From the NCBI RefSeq assembly GCF_000190575.1, contig NC_015164.1:3744001-3808000 (forward strand): a stretch of DNA of 64,000 nucleotides. Reading direction: 5' to 3'. The translations under genes were made by a program, and so were the position numbers. Shown here one piece after another: positions 40,822 through 49,998 of this stretch (positions are counted from its first letter, which is position 1; the number at the start of each line of letters is the position of its first letter). This stretch comes from Phocaeicola salanitronis DSM 18170 (lineage in GTDB: Bacteria > Bacteroidota > Bacteroidia > Bacteroidales > Bacteroidaceae). The notes beneath the pieces were generated by a model. That model saw only the letters and a program-made list of their open reading frames with translations. It did no database searches and was not told the origin of the DNA.

Positions 40822-41122
40822 CGGCAAACGGATTGGAATTAAGTGAAAGATTACAGGGATTAACTGCGACCGACGTGACGCATAGCCGTAAATTAATAAA
40901 GGCGGCTATCCTTTTATTTCATAATGTGGCCCATAGGTACTGCGAAAATCCACATTTCACACAGCTAAACATTGTTTGCTTAATCCAATCCCCAAATAAG
41001 ACAGGGATTTCAACTCCCTCCGATCTGCATAGTTCCGTAGCCTCGTTATGCGTCACACTACATCTTTATCCGCTTCTTTTCTTCCCATTCTCTTAGAATT
41101 TCCTATTCCTTCGTCCCCTTCG

Positions 41123-41170
41123 GTCTGACATTTGATGACATCTGATGACATATAATGACACCTGATTGCA
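41123..41170. promoter_or_regulatory. Decameric direct-repeat operator array, copy 1
   Basis: Five units at an exact 10-bp period around TGATGACA (variants TGACA, TAATGACA, TGATTGCA) end 28 nt upstream of a TACATTTG box (41199-41206). A similar array precedes the TACATTTG box at 50595. Confidence 0.65.
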
Positions 41171-41198
41171 AATCAGCCATTTATCAAAATTATCGCTT

Positions 41199-41206
41199 TA
41201 CATTTG
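41199..41206 (+). promoter_or_regulatory. -7 box of the backbone operon
   Basis: TACATTTG matches TAnnTTTG, 41 nt before the ATG at 41248. No good -33 box is visible, which fits activator-dependent control by the decameric repeats. Confidence 0.5.
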
Positions 41207-41247
41207 GACTGTGAAACAAATCAAGTAGTCACCCAAAACAAAAGATT

Positions 41248-43065
41248 ATGGCACAAGAAAACAGTCCAAACAAGGAAAAAAAGCAAGGCCGGACAAAGAA
41301 ACCGGAAAAGCCTTATGTAGAACAAATCAACGAGCTTCTGTTGGTACACAACAAGAACGACCCCAAGGAAGGCTTGGGAGTGGTCAGCGAAGTGGATGAG
41401 AAAGGCAATTACCAGACGGTTGCACCGGAAGAGAAGAATGAAAACTCATTCCTGAAATTTGACAAGAATTCGAGCATCCTCGAAAACTTTATCAAGAACT
41501 TCTGGAGCCAACTGAAGGAACCTACCCATTTCAGGCTGCTCCGCATGACCTTCAATGATTACAAACAGAACAAACAGGCGCTTAAAGACCTGGCCGAAGG
41601 TAAGAAAACAGATGCGGTAAAGGAATTCCTGAAACGCTACGAAATCGTACCGAAGGCAAACAATCAGAAAAACAGTCAAACAAAAGAGGAAGAAATAACA
41701 ATGGCAAAGGAACAGGAACAGACAACACAGGCGCAGCCTGAACAGGTATCACAGGTGGAAGCAGCCGCACAGGGACGTGAACAGCAGGAACCGCAACGCC
41801 AGCAGACACCCACGTACCGTTACAACGAGAATATGATCAACTGGGAAGAACTGGACAAATTCGGTATATCCAAGGAAATGCTGGAACAGTCCGGACAGCT
41901 TGATGGCATGTTGAAAGGATACAAGACTAATAAGACCATGCCACTGACACTCAACATACCCGGAGTGCTGACAGCCAAACTGGACGCACGTCTTTCATTT
42001 ATATCCAACGGAGGCCAGGTCATGCTGGGTATTCATGGTATCAGAAAGGAGCCGGAGTTGGACCGTCCTTATTTCGGGCATATCTTCACGGATGAGGACA
42101 AAAAGAACCTGCGAGAGTGCGGAAACATGGGACGCGTGGCTGACCTTAACCTCCGCGGCGACATTACAGAACCGTGTCTGATTTCCATTGACAAGAATAC
42201 CAATGAACTGGTAGCCGTCCGACAGGAACATGTCTATATCCCGAATGAAATCAAAGGTGTAACTCTGACTCCGGATGAAATCCAAAAACTGAAAAACGGT
42301 GAACAAGTATTCGTGGACGGTATGAAATCCAATCAAGGCAAGGAATTCAACGCAACTCTGCAATACAGCGCGGAAAGGAGAGGAATCGAATTTATTTTTC
42401 CCAAAAATCAGGAATTCAACCAACAGACTCTGGGTGGTGTCCCACTTTCGCCCATGCAGATTAAAGCCTTGAACGAAGGTCATACTATCCTTGTGGAGGA
42501 TATGAAACGAAAGAATGGTGAACTGTTCTCATCTTTCGTTACTTTGGACAAGGTAACAAGCGGTCTTCAATATACGCGCCACAATCCGGAAACGGGAGAA
42601 ATCTACATTCCGAAGGAAATATGTTCCGTACAGCTAACTCCGGAGGATAAGGAGGCGTTGCGTAAAGGCCAGCCAATCTATCTTAAGGATATGATCAACC
42701 GCAAAGGTGAGGAATTCTCGTCATTCGTAAGGCTGGACCTGGCAAGCGGAAGACCGCAATATTCAAGAACCCCGGACGGTTTCAACGAGCGACAGGCACC
42801 TACCATTCCGGCAGAAGTTTACGGACATCTGTTTTCGGCGCAGGAAAGGGCAAACCTACAAGACGGCAAGACCATTCTCGTAACGGGTATGAAAGGTCCC
42901 AACGGAAAGCAGTTCGACTCATATCTGAAAGTCAATGCCAATACCGGTCAATTGCAATATTTCCAGGAAAATCCGGATGTCCGCCGCAACACCTCACAGC
43001 GCGCTTCCCAGACAGACAATACCCAGCAGCAAGAGCAGAAGAAAGGAACAAAACAGGCTGTCTGA
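41248..43065 (+). CDS. DUF4099/DUF3945 domain protein
   Basis: This 605-residue protein is typical of Bacteroidales conjugative elements. A charged N-terminal region (1-130) and a Gln-rich linker precede a DUF4099 domain (about 190-275; MINWEELDKFGISKEMLEQS, then MPLTLNIPGVLTAKLDARLS). Four DUF3945-type repeats of about 60 residues follow, each with LTP-x-E, a G-x-x-I/V core and a phenylalanine-rich end (for example GVTLTPDEIQKLKNGEQVFV and SVQLTPEDKEALRKGQPIYL). Its role in the element is not established. It starts the topB-PRTRC operon. Confidence 0.85.
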   Translation: MAQENSPNKEKKQGRTKKPEKPYVEQINELLLVHNKNDPKEGLGVVSEVDEKGNYQTVAPEEKNENSFLKFDKNSSILENFIKNFWSQLKEPTHFRLLRMTFNDYKQNKQALKDLAEGKKTDAVKEFLKRYEIVPKANNQKNSQTKEEEITMAKEQEQTTQAQPEQVSQVEAAAQGREQQEPQRQQTPTYRYNENMINWEELDKFGISKEMLEQSGQLDGMLKGYKTNKTMPLTLNIPGVLTAKLDARLSFISNGGQVMLGIHGIRKEPELDRPYFGHIFTDEDKKNLRECGNMGRVADLNLRGDITEPCLISIDKNTNELVAVRQEHVYIPNEIKGVTLTPDEIQKLKNGEQVFVDGMKSNQGKEFNATLQYSAERRGIEFIFPKNQEFNQQTLGGVPLSPMQIKALNEGHTILVEDMKRKNGELFSSFVTLDKVTSGLQYTRHNPETGEIYIPKEICSVQLTPEDKEALRKGQPIYLKDMINRKGEEFSSFVRLDLASGRPQYSRTPDGFNERQAPTIPAEVYGHLFSAQERANLQDGKTILVTGMKGPNGKQFDSYLKVNANTGQLQYFQENPDVRRNTSQRASQTDNTQQQEQKKGTKQAV

Positions 43066-43115
43066 CCTGAACAGAGTTCAAATCAATCATATATCAACTA
43101 CTAAAAGAAAAGAAC

Positions 43116-43376
43116 ATGAACAAGAACAATCTTCATATCTACAAAGCTGAACAAATCAATTGGAAGAATTTGGAATCGGTAGGTATCAGCAAAACCCAAA
43201 TAGAAAAGGACGGAAACCTGGACCTACTCCTCCAAGGGAAGGAAACCCGTGTCATGCCCATTAAGATCAAGACGCCCGTATTCTCACTGACCATGGATGC
43301 TACTCTCAGTCTGACAAAAGGCGAGAACGGAAATCCGATCATTTGCATAAACGGTATCAGTCCTTCAGGTGAATAA
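43116..43376 (+). CDS. Stand-alone DUF4099 protein
   Basis: The 86-residue product corresponds to the DUF4099 domain of the upstream 605-residue protein (INWKNLESVGISKTQIEKDG, then MPIKIKTPVFSLTMDATLSL) without the DUF3945 repeats. It could be a partial duplication or a functional short form. It is preceded by AAAAGAAAAGAAC and lies 50 nt after the upstream stop and 75 nt before topB. Confidence 0.7.
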   Translation: MNKNNLHIYKAEQINWKNLESVGISKTQIEKDGNLDLLLQGKETRVMPIKIKTPVFSLTMDATLSLTKGENGNPIICINGISPSGE

Positions 43377-43451
43377 GAAGTCATAATGTATCATTTTCTC
43401 TTTCCATACGGTAAGCCTGTATGGGAAGAGATTAAAAAAACAGAATTTATC

Positions 43452-45221
43452 ATGATTGCCATATTAACAGACAAACCAAGTGTAGGAAAAGAAATCGGAC
43501 GAATCATCGGTGCGACCAAAGTTAAAAACGGATATGTGGAAGGAAACGGCTACATGGTAACATGGACTTTCGGAAACATGCTGTCACTGGCCATGCCGAA
43601 GGACTACGGAATCCAAAGGCTGGAACGGGATGACTTCCCGTTCATACCTTCGGAATTCGGACTGATGGTACGGCATATACGCACCAATAACGGATGGATA
43701 CCGGACATTGATGCCGTACTTCAACTTAAAGTGATTGAAAAGGTATTCCAAAACTGCGACACCATCATTGCGGCTACAGATGCCAGCCGTGACGGGGAAA
43801 TGACATTCCGCTATGTATATCAGTACCTGAACTGCACACAACCATGTTTCCGCCTTTGGATTTCCTCCCTGACAGACGAGTCTGTCCGCAAAGGCATGGA
43901 AGAACTGAAACCTGACAGTTTCTATGACAGTCTGTTCCTGGCTGCCGACAGCCGCAACAAGGCGGACTGGATTCTCGGAGTCAACGCCTGCTACGCCATG
44001 TGCAAAGCAACGGGACTTGGCAACAATTCTCTCGGACGGGTACAGACACCGGTACTGGCAGCCATCTGCCGACGTTACCGTGAAAGAGAGAACCATATTT
44101 CCTCTGACAGCTGGCCCATCTATATCAGTCTGCAAAAGGAGGGTATCCTCTTCAAGATGCGCCGTACGCAGGATATTTTGAACAAGGAATCTGCGGTAAT
44201 GTTCTTTCAAGACTGCAAGCTGGCGCAGAAGGCGCAGATAACCAATGTCAGTCATAGTATCAGGGAAGTACTATCGCCGGAACTGCTTGACCTGACGCAA
44301 CTGCAAAAGGAAGCCAGCATCCGTTACGGTCTTACCGCTCCTGAAGTGTACGACATTGCCCAGTCCCTTTATGAGAAGAAACTGATTTCCTATCCCAGGA
44401 CTTCCAGCCGTTATCTGACAGAAGATGTATTCGACTCTCTTCCACCGATTATGACGCGTCTACTTTCATGGGAGCTGTTCCCTGTCTCTGAGAAAACTTC
44501 AAGTATTGACATTTATACGTTACCCCGCCATGTAATAAACGCAAAAAAAGTCAATGTGCATCATGCCATTATCATTACAGGTATCCACCCCGGGAATTTG
44601 TCCGAGAAGGAAATGCTGGTTTATAGACTTATAGCCGGAAGAATGCTCGAAGCATTCATGCCTCCATGTCGTATAGAAACGACAAGCGTAGAAGCCATAT
44701 GCGCGGCACAGAAATTCAAGGCCGAACATACACGGGTCATCGAAGCCGGCTGGCATGACGTGTTCATGCGTTCCGATACAGTTTCACAATCGGGTTTCTC
44801 CGTCAATGAGCTTCCCTGGCTGGATAAAGGTGATACCCTGAAAGTATGCGGATGCAATCTGGTCCACAAAAAACAACTGCCGGTAAGTCCGTTCATGGAT
44901 GCGGAACTGGTGGAATATATGGAACAAAACGGGTTAGGCACGGTATCTTCACGTACCAATATCATACGTACACTGATCAATCGCAAGTATATCCGCTATT
45001 CCGGAAAATATATTATACCGACGCCGAAGGGCATGTTCACCTATGAAACCATCCGTGGAAAGAAAATAGCAGACACTTCACTCACCACTGACTGGGAAAA
45101 GCAATTTGCTGAACTTGAAAACGGAATGACAACCGGACAGGAATTTCTGGATAGGATCAAAGTTCTCGCCAAGGAAATGACCGATGACATTTTCAACACT
45201 TATTCCCAAAGGAAAGAGTAA
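43452..45221 (+). CDS. topB: Type IA DNA topoisomerase III
   Basis: I chose the ATG at 43452 (MIAILTDKPSVGKEIGRIIG, 589 residues), as type IA enzymes start at the TOPRIM strand; an upstream in-frame ATG adds 22 atypical residues. TOPRIM motifs: the N-terminal Lys region and DASRDGEMT (Asp-x-Ser-x-Asp-Gly-Glu, about 115-125). The catalytic Tyr is residue 314 in the motif ISYPRTSSRYLTED. The C-terminal zinc region is short. Element-borne TopB enzymes relax or decatenate DNA during transfer or replication. Confidence 0.92.
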   Translation: MIAILTDKPSVGKEIGRIIGATKVKNGYVEGNGYMVTWTFGNMLSLAMPKDYGIQRLERDDFPFIPSEFGLMVRHIRTNNGWIPDIDAVLQLKVIEKVFQNCDTIIAATDASRDGEMTFRYVYQYLNCTQPCFRLWISSLTDESVRKGMEELKPDSFYDSLFLAADSRNKADWILGVNACYAMCKATGLGNNSLGRVQTPVLAAICRRYRERENHISSDSWPIYISLQKEGILFKMRRTQDILNKESAVMFFQDCKLAQKAQITNVSHSIREVLSPELLDLTQLQKEASIRYGLTAPEVYDIAQSLYEKKLISYPRTSSRYLTEDVFDSLPPIMTRLLSWELFPVSEKTSSIDIYTLPRHVINAKKVNVHHAIIITGIHPGNLSEKEMLVYRLIAGRMLEAFMPPCRIETTSVEAICAAQKFKAEHTRVIEAGWHDVFMRSDTVSQSGFSVNELPWLDKGDTLKVCGCNLVHKKQLPVSPFMDAELVEYMEQNGLGTVSSRTNIIRTLINRKYIRYSGKYIIPTPKGMFTYETIRGKKIADTSLTTDWEKQFAELENGMTTGQEFLDRIKVLAKEMTDDIFNTYSQRKE

Positions 45222-45321
45222 CATTCATACTGAAACAACCAACAGAATGCAAGCCGGAAGGTCTGCATTTTTTGTATTTGTACAGGAAAGATCTGTTTTT
45301 CCGCTTTTAGGCGGCAAAGGT

Positions 45322-45442
45322 CTTGGATTGCCTGCCTTTTGCTGCAAGGCTGCCCTTTCGGGCTTGGCTGGCCAGGAAAAAATCATCCTCGCTTCGCTCC
45401 GGTATTTTTTCCTGCCAGGCCTTGCGCAAAAAGGCAATCCAA
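45322..45442. repeat. Nested palindromic structure (121 bp)
   Basis: Outer arms TTGGATTGCC/GGCAATCCAA, then CCTTTTGC/GCAAAAAGG and GCAAGGC/GCCTTGC. Inside lie a GCCC-TTTC-GGGC hairpin and CTGGCCAGGAAAAAAT/ATTTTTTCCTGCCAG arms. A separate CCGC-TTTTAG-GCGG hairpin precedes it. It is non-coding between topB and the next gene; candidate single-strand origin or structured RNA. Confidence 0.7.
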
Positions 45443-45511
45443 GAGGTCGGAGGCCTATAAAATCGGGAAAACATATCCCGATGGGATTATTCATTCATAA
45501 AATTAAAGATT

Positions 45512-45724
45512 ATGAAATTACTGAACATTGAAAAAATTGGCAGATATGCAATGGCGATATTCCTGATTACGGGAACATGTCTGCTGACAAGCAAAGGGAT
45601 TGGCCTCATGGGAATGATTATGCTGTTGTTGCTCACGGGAGAGTTCATCGGTTTCCTGTTCAAGACACTGGCTTCCATTATCAGGATGCTCCTCTTGTCC
45701 ATTGTGATATTACTCGTCGCATAA
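45512..45724 (+). CDS. Small hydrophobic element protein
   Basis: This 70-residue protein has two membrane segments (about 12-42 and 44-69) separated by a Gly-Glu-Phe turn. It is encoded just after the palindromic structure and 19 nt before the next gene. No family is recognised; such small membrane proteins are frequent between topB and PRTRC genes. Confidence 0.6.
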   Translation: MKLLNIEKIGRYAMAIFLITGTCLLTSKGIGLMGMIMLLLLTGEFIGFLFKTLASIIRMLLLSIVILLVA

Positions 45725-45743
45725 CCATCAAACAGAATAATAT

Positions 45744-45953
45744 ATGGAAACAGTTTTTTTCACTCCACAAGCACCAGTCATGCCGGTGGCATGGCCACAG
45801 AGCGAACGCATCAGACCGGTCAAAAGACGGTTGCCCAATACGGTTGATGAACCCAAAAACATCGGATATTATCTGGAACCGCTGCGTGGTATAGCTGGCA
45901 GACCGGACAGAGAGAATGTTCTGAAAGAATTCTTCAAGGAAACTTATGTATAA
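45744..45953 (+). CDS. Small conserved-looking element protein
   Basis: This 69-residue soluble protein has a Pro-rich N-terminus (TPQAPVMPVAWPQSER) and a basic then acidic C-terminal helix (RENVLKEFFKETYV). It lies between the membrane protein gene and PRTRC E with short spacers (19 and 18 nt). I do not recognise a domain. Confidence 0.55.
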   Translation: METVFFTPQAPVMPVAWPQSERIRPVKRRLPNTVDEPKNIGYYLEPLRGIAGRPDRENVLKEFFKETYV

Positions 45954-45971
45954 CCATAAAACTTTTCAATT

Positions 45972-47033
45972 ATGTTTTTTCAATCAATTTATCAGATGAT
46001 TACAGCAGGTACGGATCTGAATATCAATATCCGTAAAGTGGACAACAGCCTGAGCGTGGCAGTCATGCCCCGGCGGAACAATCTGAAAGAGGACATACGG
46101 CAGAACATGGTACCGCTGGTAGTAAACGGAACGCCTGTAGAACTGGATACGGGATTTCTACAAGCCATCATACAACCGTTACAAAAAGTACAGGGATTGC
46201 TTGCCAATGTGGAAAATTTCGAGAAACAGGCAGAAAAGGCAACGGTACAAACCAAGCCATCCAAGGCTTCAACGGTTCCGTCCGAATCAAAGGAAGTCAG
46301 GGAGAGACGGGAGAAGATGGAAAAACTCCTCAAGAAGGCCGATGATGCCGTTACCGCCAAAAGATTCTCCGAAGCGATGACCTGGCTGAAACAAGCACGG
46401 ATTTTGGCTTCCACTGAAAAGCAGAAGGAGATTGATACGAAAATGCAGGAGGTGCAGAAATTGGCCTGCGAAGGCAGCCTGTTCGGTATGACAGAAGAAC
46501 CGGTACCAGCCATGCCTCAGCCACAAGGCAACATGAACGTACAACCACAACCTGTTACCCGCCCGGGCATATTCCCGGAACAACAAACCCATACTATGAA
46601 TCCTGAACCTGTCATGCAGCCTGCTCCACAACATATTCCACAGGAAATGCCTCAACCGGTATATGGAACGAACGGAGCATATATCCAACCTGCTCCAAAC
46701 CGCCCCGTGATGCAAGGAACAGGTATGCCGCAAGGAGCTACAATGCAGCCATATTCGCAGCAGTCGGCTTACCAGCCTGAGGCGGCTCCTTATCCACAAC
46801 AACAGGTACGGCAGCCGACAAACGACCATATACCGAACGGAACAGCACAGGTACAGAACGGAAACGGACGGGAATACCAGACTGCACCGGCAGCCCATGA
46901 TACATTCTGCTTCGATCCGGAAGACGAAAATGACAGGGAGCTTCTAAGAGAGGACCCGTATGCGGAATATCCGGATTTTCCGGCTGAGTACCGGATGAAG
47001 GACGAGGCACAGGTAGAAATGATATACTGCTGA
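45972..47033 (+). CDS. PRTRC system protein E
   Basis: This 353-residue protein has an N-terminal PRTRC-E type domain (about 1-90; FQSIYQMITAGTDLNINIRK, then VDNSLSVAVMPRR), a Lys/Glu coiled-coil-like segment (about 100-165) and a long Pro/Gln/Met-rich tail (170-310) of low complexity ending in an acidic helix (FCFDPEDENDRELLREDPYA). PRTRC (ParB-related, ThiF-related cassette) systems travel with plasmids and integrative elements; their biochemical role is unknown. Confidence 0.82.
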   Translation: MFFQSIYQMITAGTDLNINIRKVDNSLSVAVMPRRNNLKEDIRQNMVPLVVNGTPVELDTGFLQAIIQPLQKVQGLLANVENFEKQAEKATVQTKPSKASTVPSESKEVRERREKMEKLLKKADDAVTAKRFSEAMTWLKQARILASTEKQKEIDTKMQEVQKLACEGSLFGMTEEPVPAMPQPQGNMNVQPQPVTRPGIFPEQQTHTMNPEPVMQPAPQHIPQEMPQPVYGTNGAYIQPAPNRPVMQGTGMPQGATMQPYSQQSAYQPEAAPYPQQQVRQPTNDHIPNGTAQVQNGNGREYQTAPAAHDTFCFDPEDENDRELLREDPYAEYPDFPAEYRMKDEAQVEMIYC

Positions 47034-47077
47034 TATGCACAATAAACGATTTGTAAAACCAATAAACTATAAACAAT

Positions 47078-47299
47078 ATGGCACTGGAAATTAAAGGAAT
47101 GAAAAGAGTATTCAAGATGAAGAAGAACAGTCAGGAAATCGTACTGGACGATCCGAACGTAAACATGTCTCCGGCTGAAGTAATGGATTTCTATTCAATG
47201 AACTATCCGGAACTGACCACCGCAACCGTACACGGACCGGAAATCGAAGACGACCGGGCAGTATATGAATTCAAGACAACCATCGGAGTGAAAGGGTAA
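47078..47299 (+). CDS. PRTRC system protein C
   Basis: This 73-residue protein fits the short PRTRC-C family: MALEIKGMKRVFKMKKNSQE, then DDPNVNMSPAEVMDFYSMNY and a final strand EFKTTIGVKG. It follows PRTRC E by 44 nt. The family is a small beta-rich protein of unknown role, always encoded beside the ThiF-like component. Confidence 0.85.
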   Translation: MALEIKGMKRVFKMKKNSQEIVLDDPNVNMSPAEVMDFYSMNYPELTTATVHGPEIEDDRAVYEFKTTIGVKG

Positions 47300-47303
47300 G
47301 GAC

Positions 47304-47477
47304 ATGAAAAAAGGACAACGTAAAAATAAAAAAACATGTACACAACTTACGGAACGGGCTTTGGAAAATTTAGCCAGACTTATCATATCGGAACTCGAAA
47401 ATACGGACATAAGCCGGGGCATCAGAAGCAGGAAGAAAAGAAAACTCCCTCCAGCAGAAAGCCTCATGGTTTTCTGA
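47304..47477 (+). CDS. Possible small overlapping ORF
   Basis: A 57-residue frame (MKKGQRKNKKTCTQLTERAL at the start, basic end RSRKKRKLPPAE) with a purine-rich AAAGGGTAAGGAC upstream overlaps the first 47 codons of the PRTRC F frame. Its composition looks helical and protein-like, but the overlap makes it uncertain. Confidence 0.3.
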   Translation: MKKGQRKNKKTCTQLTERALENLARLIISELENTDISRGIRSRKKRKLPPAESLMVF

Positions 47478-48457
47478 ACACGAGAATACCTTCCATCGCT
47501 CCCGACCTGTATGTGGAGAATGACAGGGATGTAACGGTAAATGTCACCACTAAAGAGAATCTTGATTTCCTGTACCGTTCAGCCATGAAGTATGCGCAGC
47601 TCCTGGATGTGGAGCTGCCATACCATCCTACAGGAAGGACTTCCATAAGAGAAAAAATATGCCTGCTATATAATGCGCTGGATTCCATAGTATCTCATCA
47701 TGTAAATCTGGAACTTGTCGGTGACAGGCTCCAGTTCTGTATCTATCATTTCCATGAATGGCCTGATTACACCCTGTTCCTGATACCGATAGATTTTACG
47801 GAAAGACTGAAAGGTGAAATCAAAAGGATCACACTGGAGTTCATCAGACGGTTCATCAAATATCACAGGATGATGGATATAACCGATACCCCATATTTTG
47901 AGATGTCGGAATCTTATATTGACTGTGTGGACTTTGAACAACTTGATAACGAAGAGAAAAAGGATTTGTATAGAAAGGAAAAGCTCTTCAGATCATACGA
48001 GAAAGGAAGAATCCACAGGAAACTGTGCCGAATGTACACCAAAGCATTTTGCAGGAATTTGGAAGAGCATATCCGAAACTGTAATCCTTCCAACGCCAAG
48101 GAAAGAAAACTACTGGAGCTGATTAATGAAGGAATGTCACTGATTTCAAATGACAGTCCGCATATCATGAATTATGACTATGATTTTGCAAGCGAAAGGG
48201 AAAAGGACTTTGAACCACCGCCGCTCAATTACCAGATACTGCTCGTATATTCCATCACGGATATGGTTACAAAAGATGTTGAAAGCTGCTTCAGTGCCGA
48301 CTGTCAGGAGACATATAACCAGACTCCAGTGTCATTTATCTTCATCACACCGGAAACAGAGGAGCTTTTCAAGCCGAACAACTATCCGGAACGGTTTGAG
48401 AAATGGTTTGAGAAATGGTTTGAGAAATTTGTAGAACATGTTACCTATAATTTATAA
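47336..48457 (+). CDS. PRTRC system protein F
   Basis: The 373-residue product follows PRTRC C and precedes B, the usual order. Recognisable parts are IPSIAPDLYVENDRDVTVNV, LQFCIYHFHEWPDYTLFLIP and a C-terminal helical tail. The last residues contain three near-tandem copies of the motif EKWF (codons around 48400-48430), a small coding repeat. The start is uncertain because the first 40 codons overlap another small frame. Confidence 0.75.
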   Translation: MYTTYGTGFGKFSQTYHIGTRKYGHKPGHQKQEEKKTPSSRKPHGFLNTRIPSIAPDLYVENDRDVTVNVTTKENLDFLYRSAMKYAQLLDVELPYHPTGRTSIREKICLLYNALDSIVSHHVNLELVGDRLQFCIYHFHEWPDYTLFLIPIDFTERLKGEIKRITLEFIRRFIKYHRMMDITDTPYFEMSESYIDCVDFEQLDNEEKKDLYRKEKLFRSYEKGRIHRKLCRMYTKAFCRNLEEHIRNCNPSNAKERKLLELINEGMSLISNDSPHIMNYDYDFASEREKDFEPPPLNYQILLVYSITDMVTKDVESCFSADCQETYNQTPVSFIFITPETEELFKPNNYPERFEKWFEKWFEKFVEHVTYNL

Positions 48458-48462
48458 ACATA

Positions 48463-49164
48463 ATGAATGAACTGACAAAAAACATACAGAAAATGATGGT
48501 GCCGAAGGCTGCTATCATAGCCTACAAGTATGAAGACAGAAGAAATTCTGACACCAGATACTTCATAGAATTGCGTCCCATCGGGAAAAGCGGACAGATG
48601 GGGGCAGGTATCCCCGTCACATACGAATTCATGAATACCCTGCTGGAATCCTACACGGAAGAAATGAGCGGAATACCGGCAGGCAGAGTCCCCGAAAACA
48701 TGCTGGCCTGCAATCCGAGGAAAGGACAGGAAGAATATATCTGGTACAATCCGCCAGGAAAAAGACAAATGTTTTTTCACAAGGACCTCAATATACAGGA
48801 TGGCATGTTCAATCTGCCGGGAATTGTCTACCATGTAAAAAACGGAAGCATGGACGTGTTCGCCTTCAAGGGGAAACGTCCGGTGGAAACGACTCCGCTG
48901 TTCCGTGCCCCGTTCTTCAACGTGACCGGATCAAGTGTCTGCCTTGGCAGCAGTTCTCTGGAAATGCCACAGAACCCGACTTTCCTTTCCCTGCTGGAAT
49001 ACTGGGAAAAACGGTTCTGGCTGACTGAATTCTCCCATCTGGGAGGAAATGTCAATCCTACCGTTTCAAATCTTGTCATCGTCACCGAAAACATAAGAAA
49101 CAATCCGTTCGACATGAACGAACTCAAGCCCATGAATAAAAAACTTAAAGACATACTTCCATGA
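48463..49164 (+). CDS. PRTRC system protein B
   Basis: This 233-residue protein has the PRTRC-B features: VPKAAIIAYKYEDRRNSDTR near the N-terminus, the motif YIWYNPPGKRQMFF, AFKGKRPVETTPLFRAPFFN and a C-terminal FWLTEFSHLGGN. It overlaps the next gene by 4 nt (ATGA), which indicates translational coupling with the ThiF-like protein. Confidence 0.85.
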   Translation: MNELTKNIQKMMVPKAAIIAYKYEDRRNSDTRYFIELRPIGKSGQMGAGIPVTYEFMNTLLESYTEEMSGIPAGRVPENMLACNPRKGQEEYIWYNPPGKRQMFFHKDLNIQDGMFNLPGIVYHVKNGSMDVFAFKGKRPVETTPLFRAPFFNVTGSSVCLGSSSLEMPQNPTFLSLLEYWEKRFWLTEFSHLGGNVNPTVSNLVIVTENIRNNPFDMNELKPMNKKLKDILP

Positions 49165-49943
49165 AAAAGATACATTTTACCGACCGCTACCTGCTCAATC
49201 CGCGTCATCCGGTAACAGTATTCGTCATCGGAGCCGGAGGTACCGGCTCACAAGTGATAACCAATCTGGCACGCATGAGCATGGCACTTCAGGCATTGGG
49301 CCATCCCGGACTACATGTCACCGTATTCGATCCCGACACAGTAAGCCAGACCAATATAGGACGCCAGCTTTTCAGTGAGACGGAACTTGGACTGAACAAG
49401 GCAGTATCACTTGTCACACGTATCAACCGTTTCTTCGGATACGCATGGACTGCCGAACCGCAATGCTTCCCCACTAGGAACTTTTCTGACAATAGCACAG
49501 CCAATATCATCATAACTTGTACGGACAATATACGTTCACGTCTTACGCTTTGGAAGTTCCTGAAGAAAGTCCGCAAAGAAAACTTCAGTGACCATTCGGT
49601 TCCCATATACTGGATGGATTTCGGGAACAGCCAGACAAAAGGACAGGTCATTATCGGGACGGTACGTGAGAAAGTTCTTCAACCTTCTTCACAGGAATAT
49701 ATTCCCATGCCTAAAATGAATGTCATCACTGAGGAAGTGGACTATGCGAAAATCAAGGAAAAAGAATCAGGACCAAGCTGTTCTCTGGCGGAAGCCCTGG
49801 AAAAACAGGATTTGTTCATTAACTCCACACTGGCACATATCGGATGTGACATATTATGGAGAATGTTCAAGGAAGGAAAGACACTGTATCGCGGTGCCTA
49901 TGTCAATCTGGATACATTGAAAATGACCGCAATCCCGGTGTAA
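49161..49943 (+). CDS. PRTRC system ThiF-like protein (A)
   Basis: This 260-residue protein has an E1-like nucleotide-binding fold: VFVIGAGGTGSQVITNLARM (about 19-38), VTVFDPDTVSQTNIGRQLFS (about 53-72), the adenylate-site Asn-x-x-Arg-Gln, and a later NIIITCTDNIRSR. No catalytic Cys context typical of ubiquitin E1 enzymes is obvious. It ends the PRTRC operon, and a convergent regulator follows 55 nt later. Confidence 0.87.
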   Translation: MKKIHFTDRYLLNPRHPVTVFVIGAGGTGSQVITNLARMSMALQALGHPGLHVTVFDPDTVSQTNIGRQLFSETELGLNKAVSLVTRINRFFGYAWTAEPQCFPTRNFSDNSTANIIITCTDNIRSRLTLWKFLKKVRKENFSDHSVPIYWMDFGNSQTKGQVIIGTVREKVLQPSSQEYIPMPKMNVITEEVDYAKIKEKESGPSCSLAEALEKQDLFINSTLAHIGCDILWRMFKEGKTLYRGAYVNLDTLKMTAIPV

Positions 49944-49998
49944 TGACAGAAGTGACCGTATCATCTTTCCATCAGAATACGGTCACTTATTCTATTTG

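Larger units (their letters stand above)
40481..41122. other. Non-coding spacer between array head and element backbone
   Basis: I find no convincing gene in these 640 nt. It holds the hairpin 40569-40587, a large inverted repeat 40748-40821 and a separated 10-bp inverted repeat GTGACGCATA (40875-40884) / TATGCGTCAC (41047-41056). No recombinase gene is present. Confidence 0.6.
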
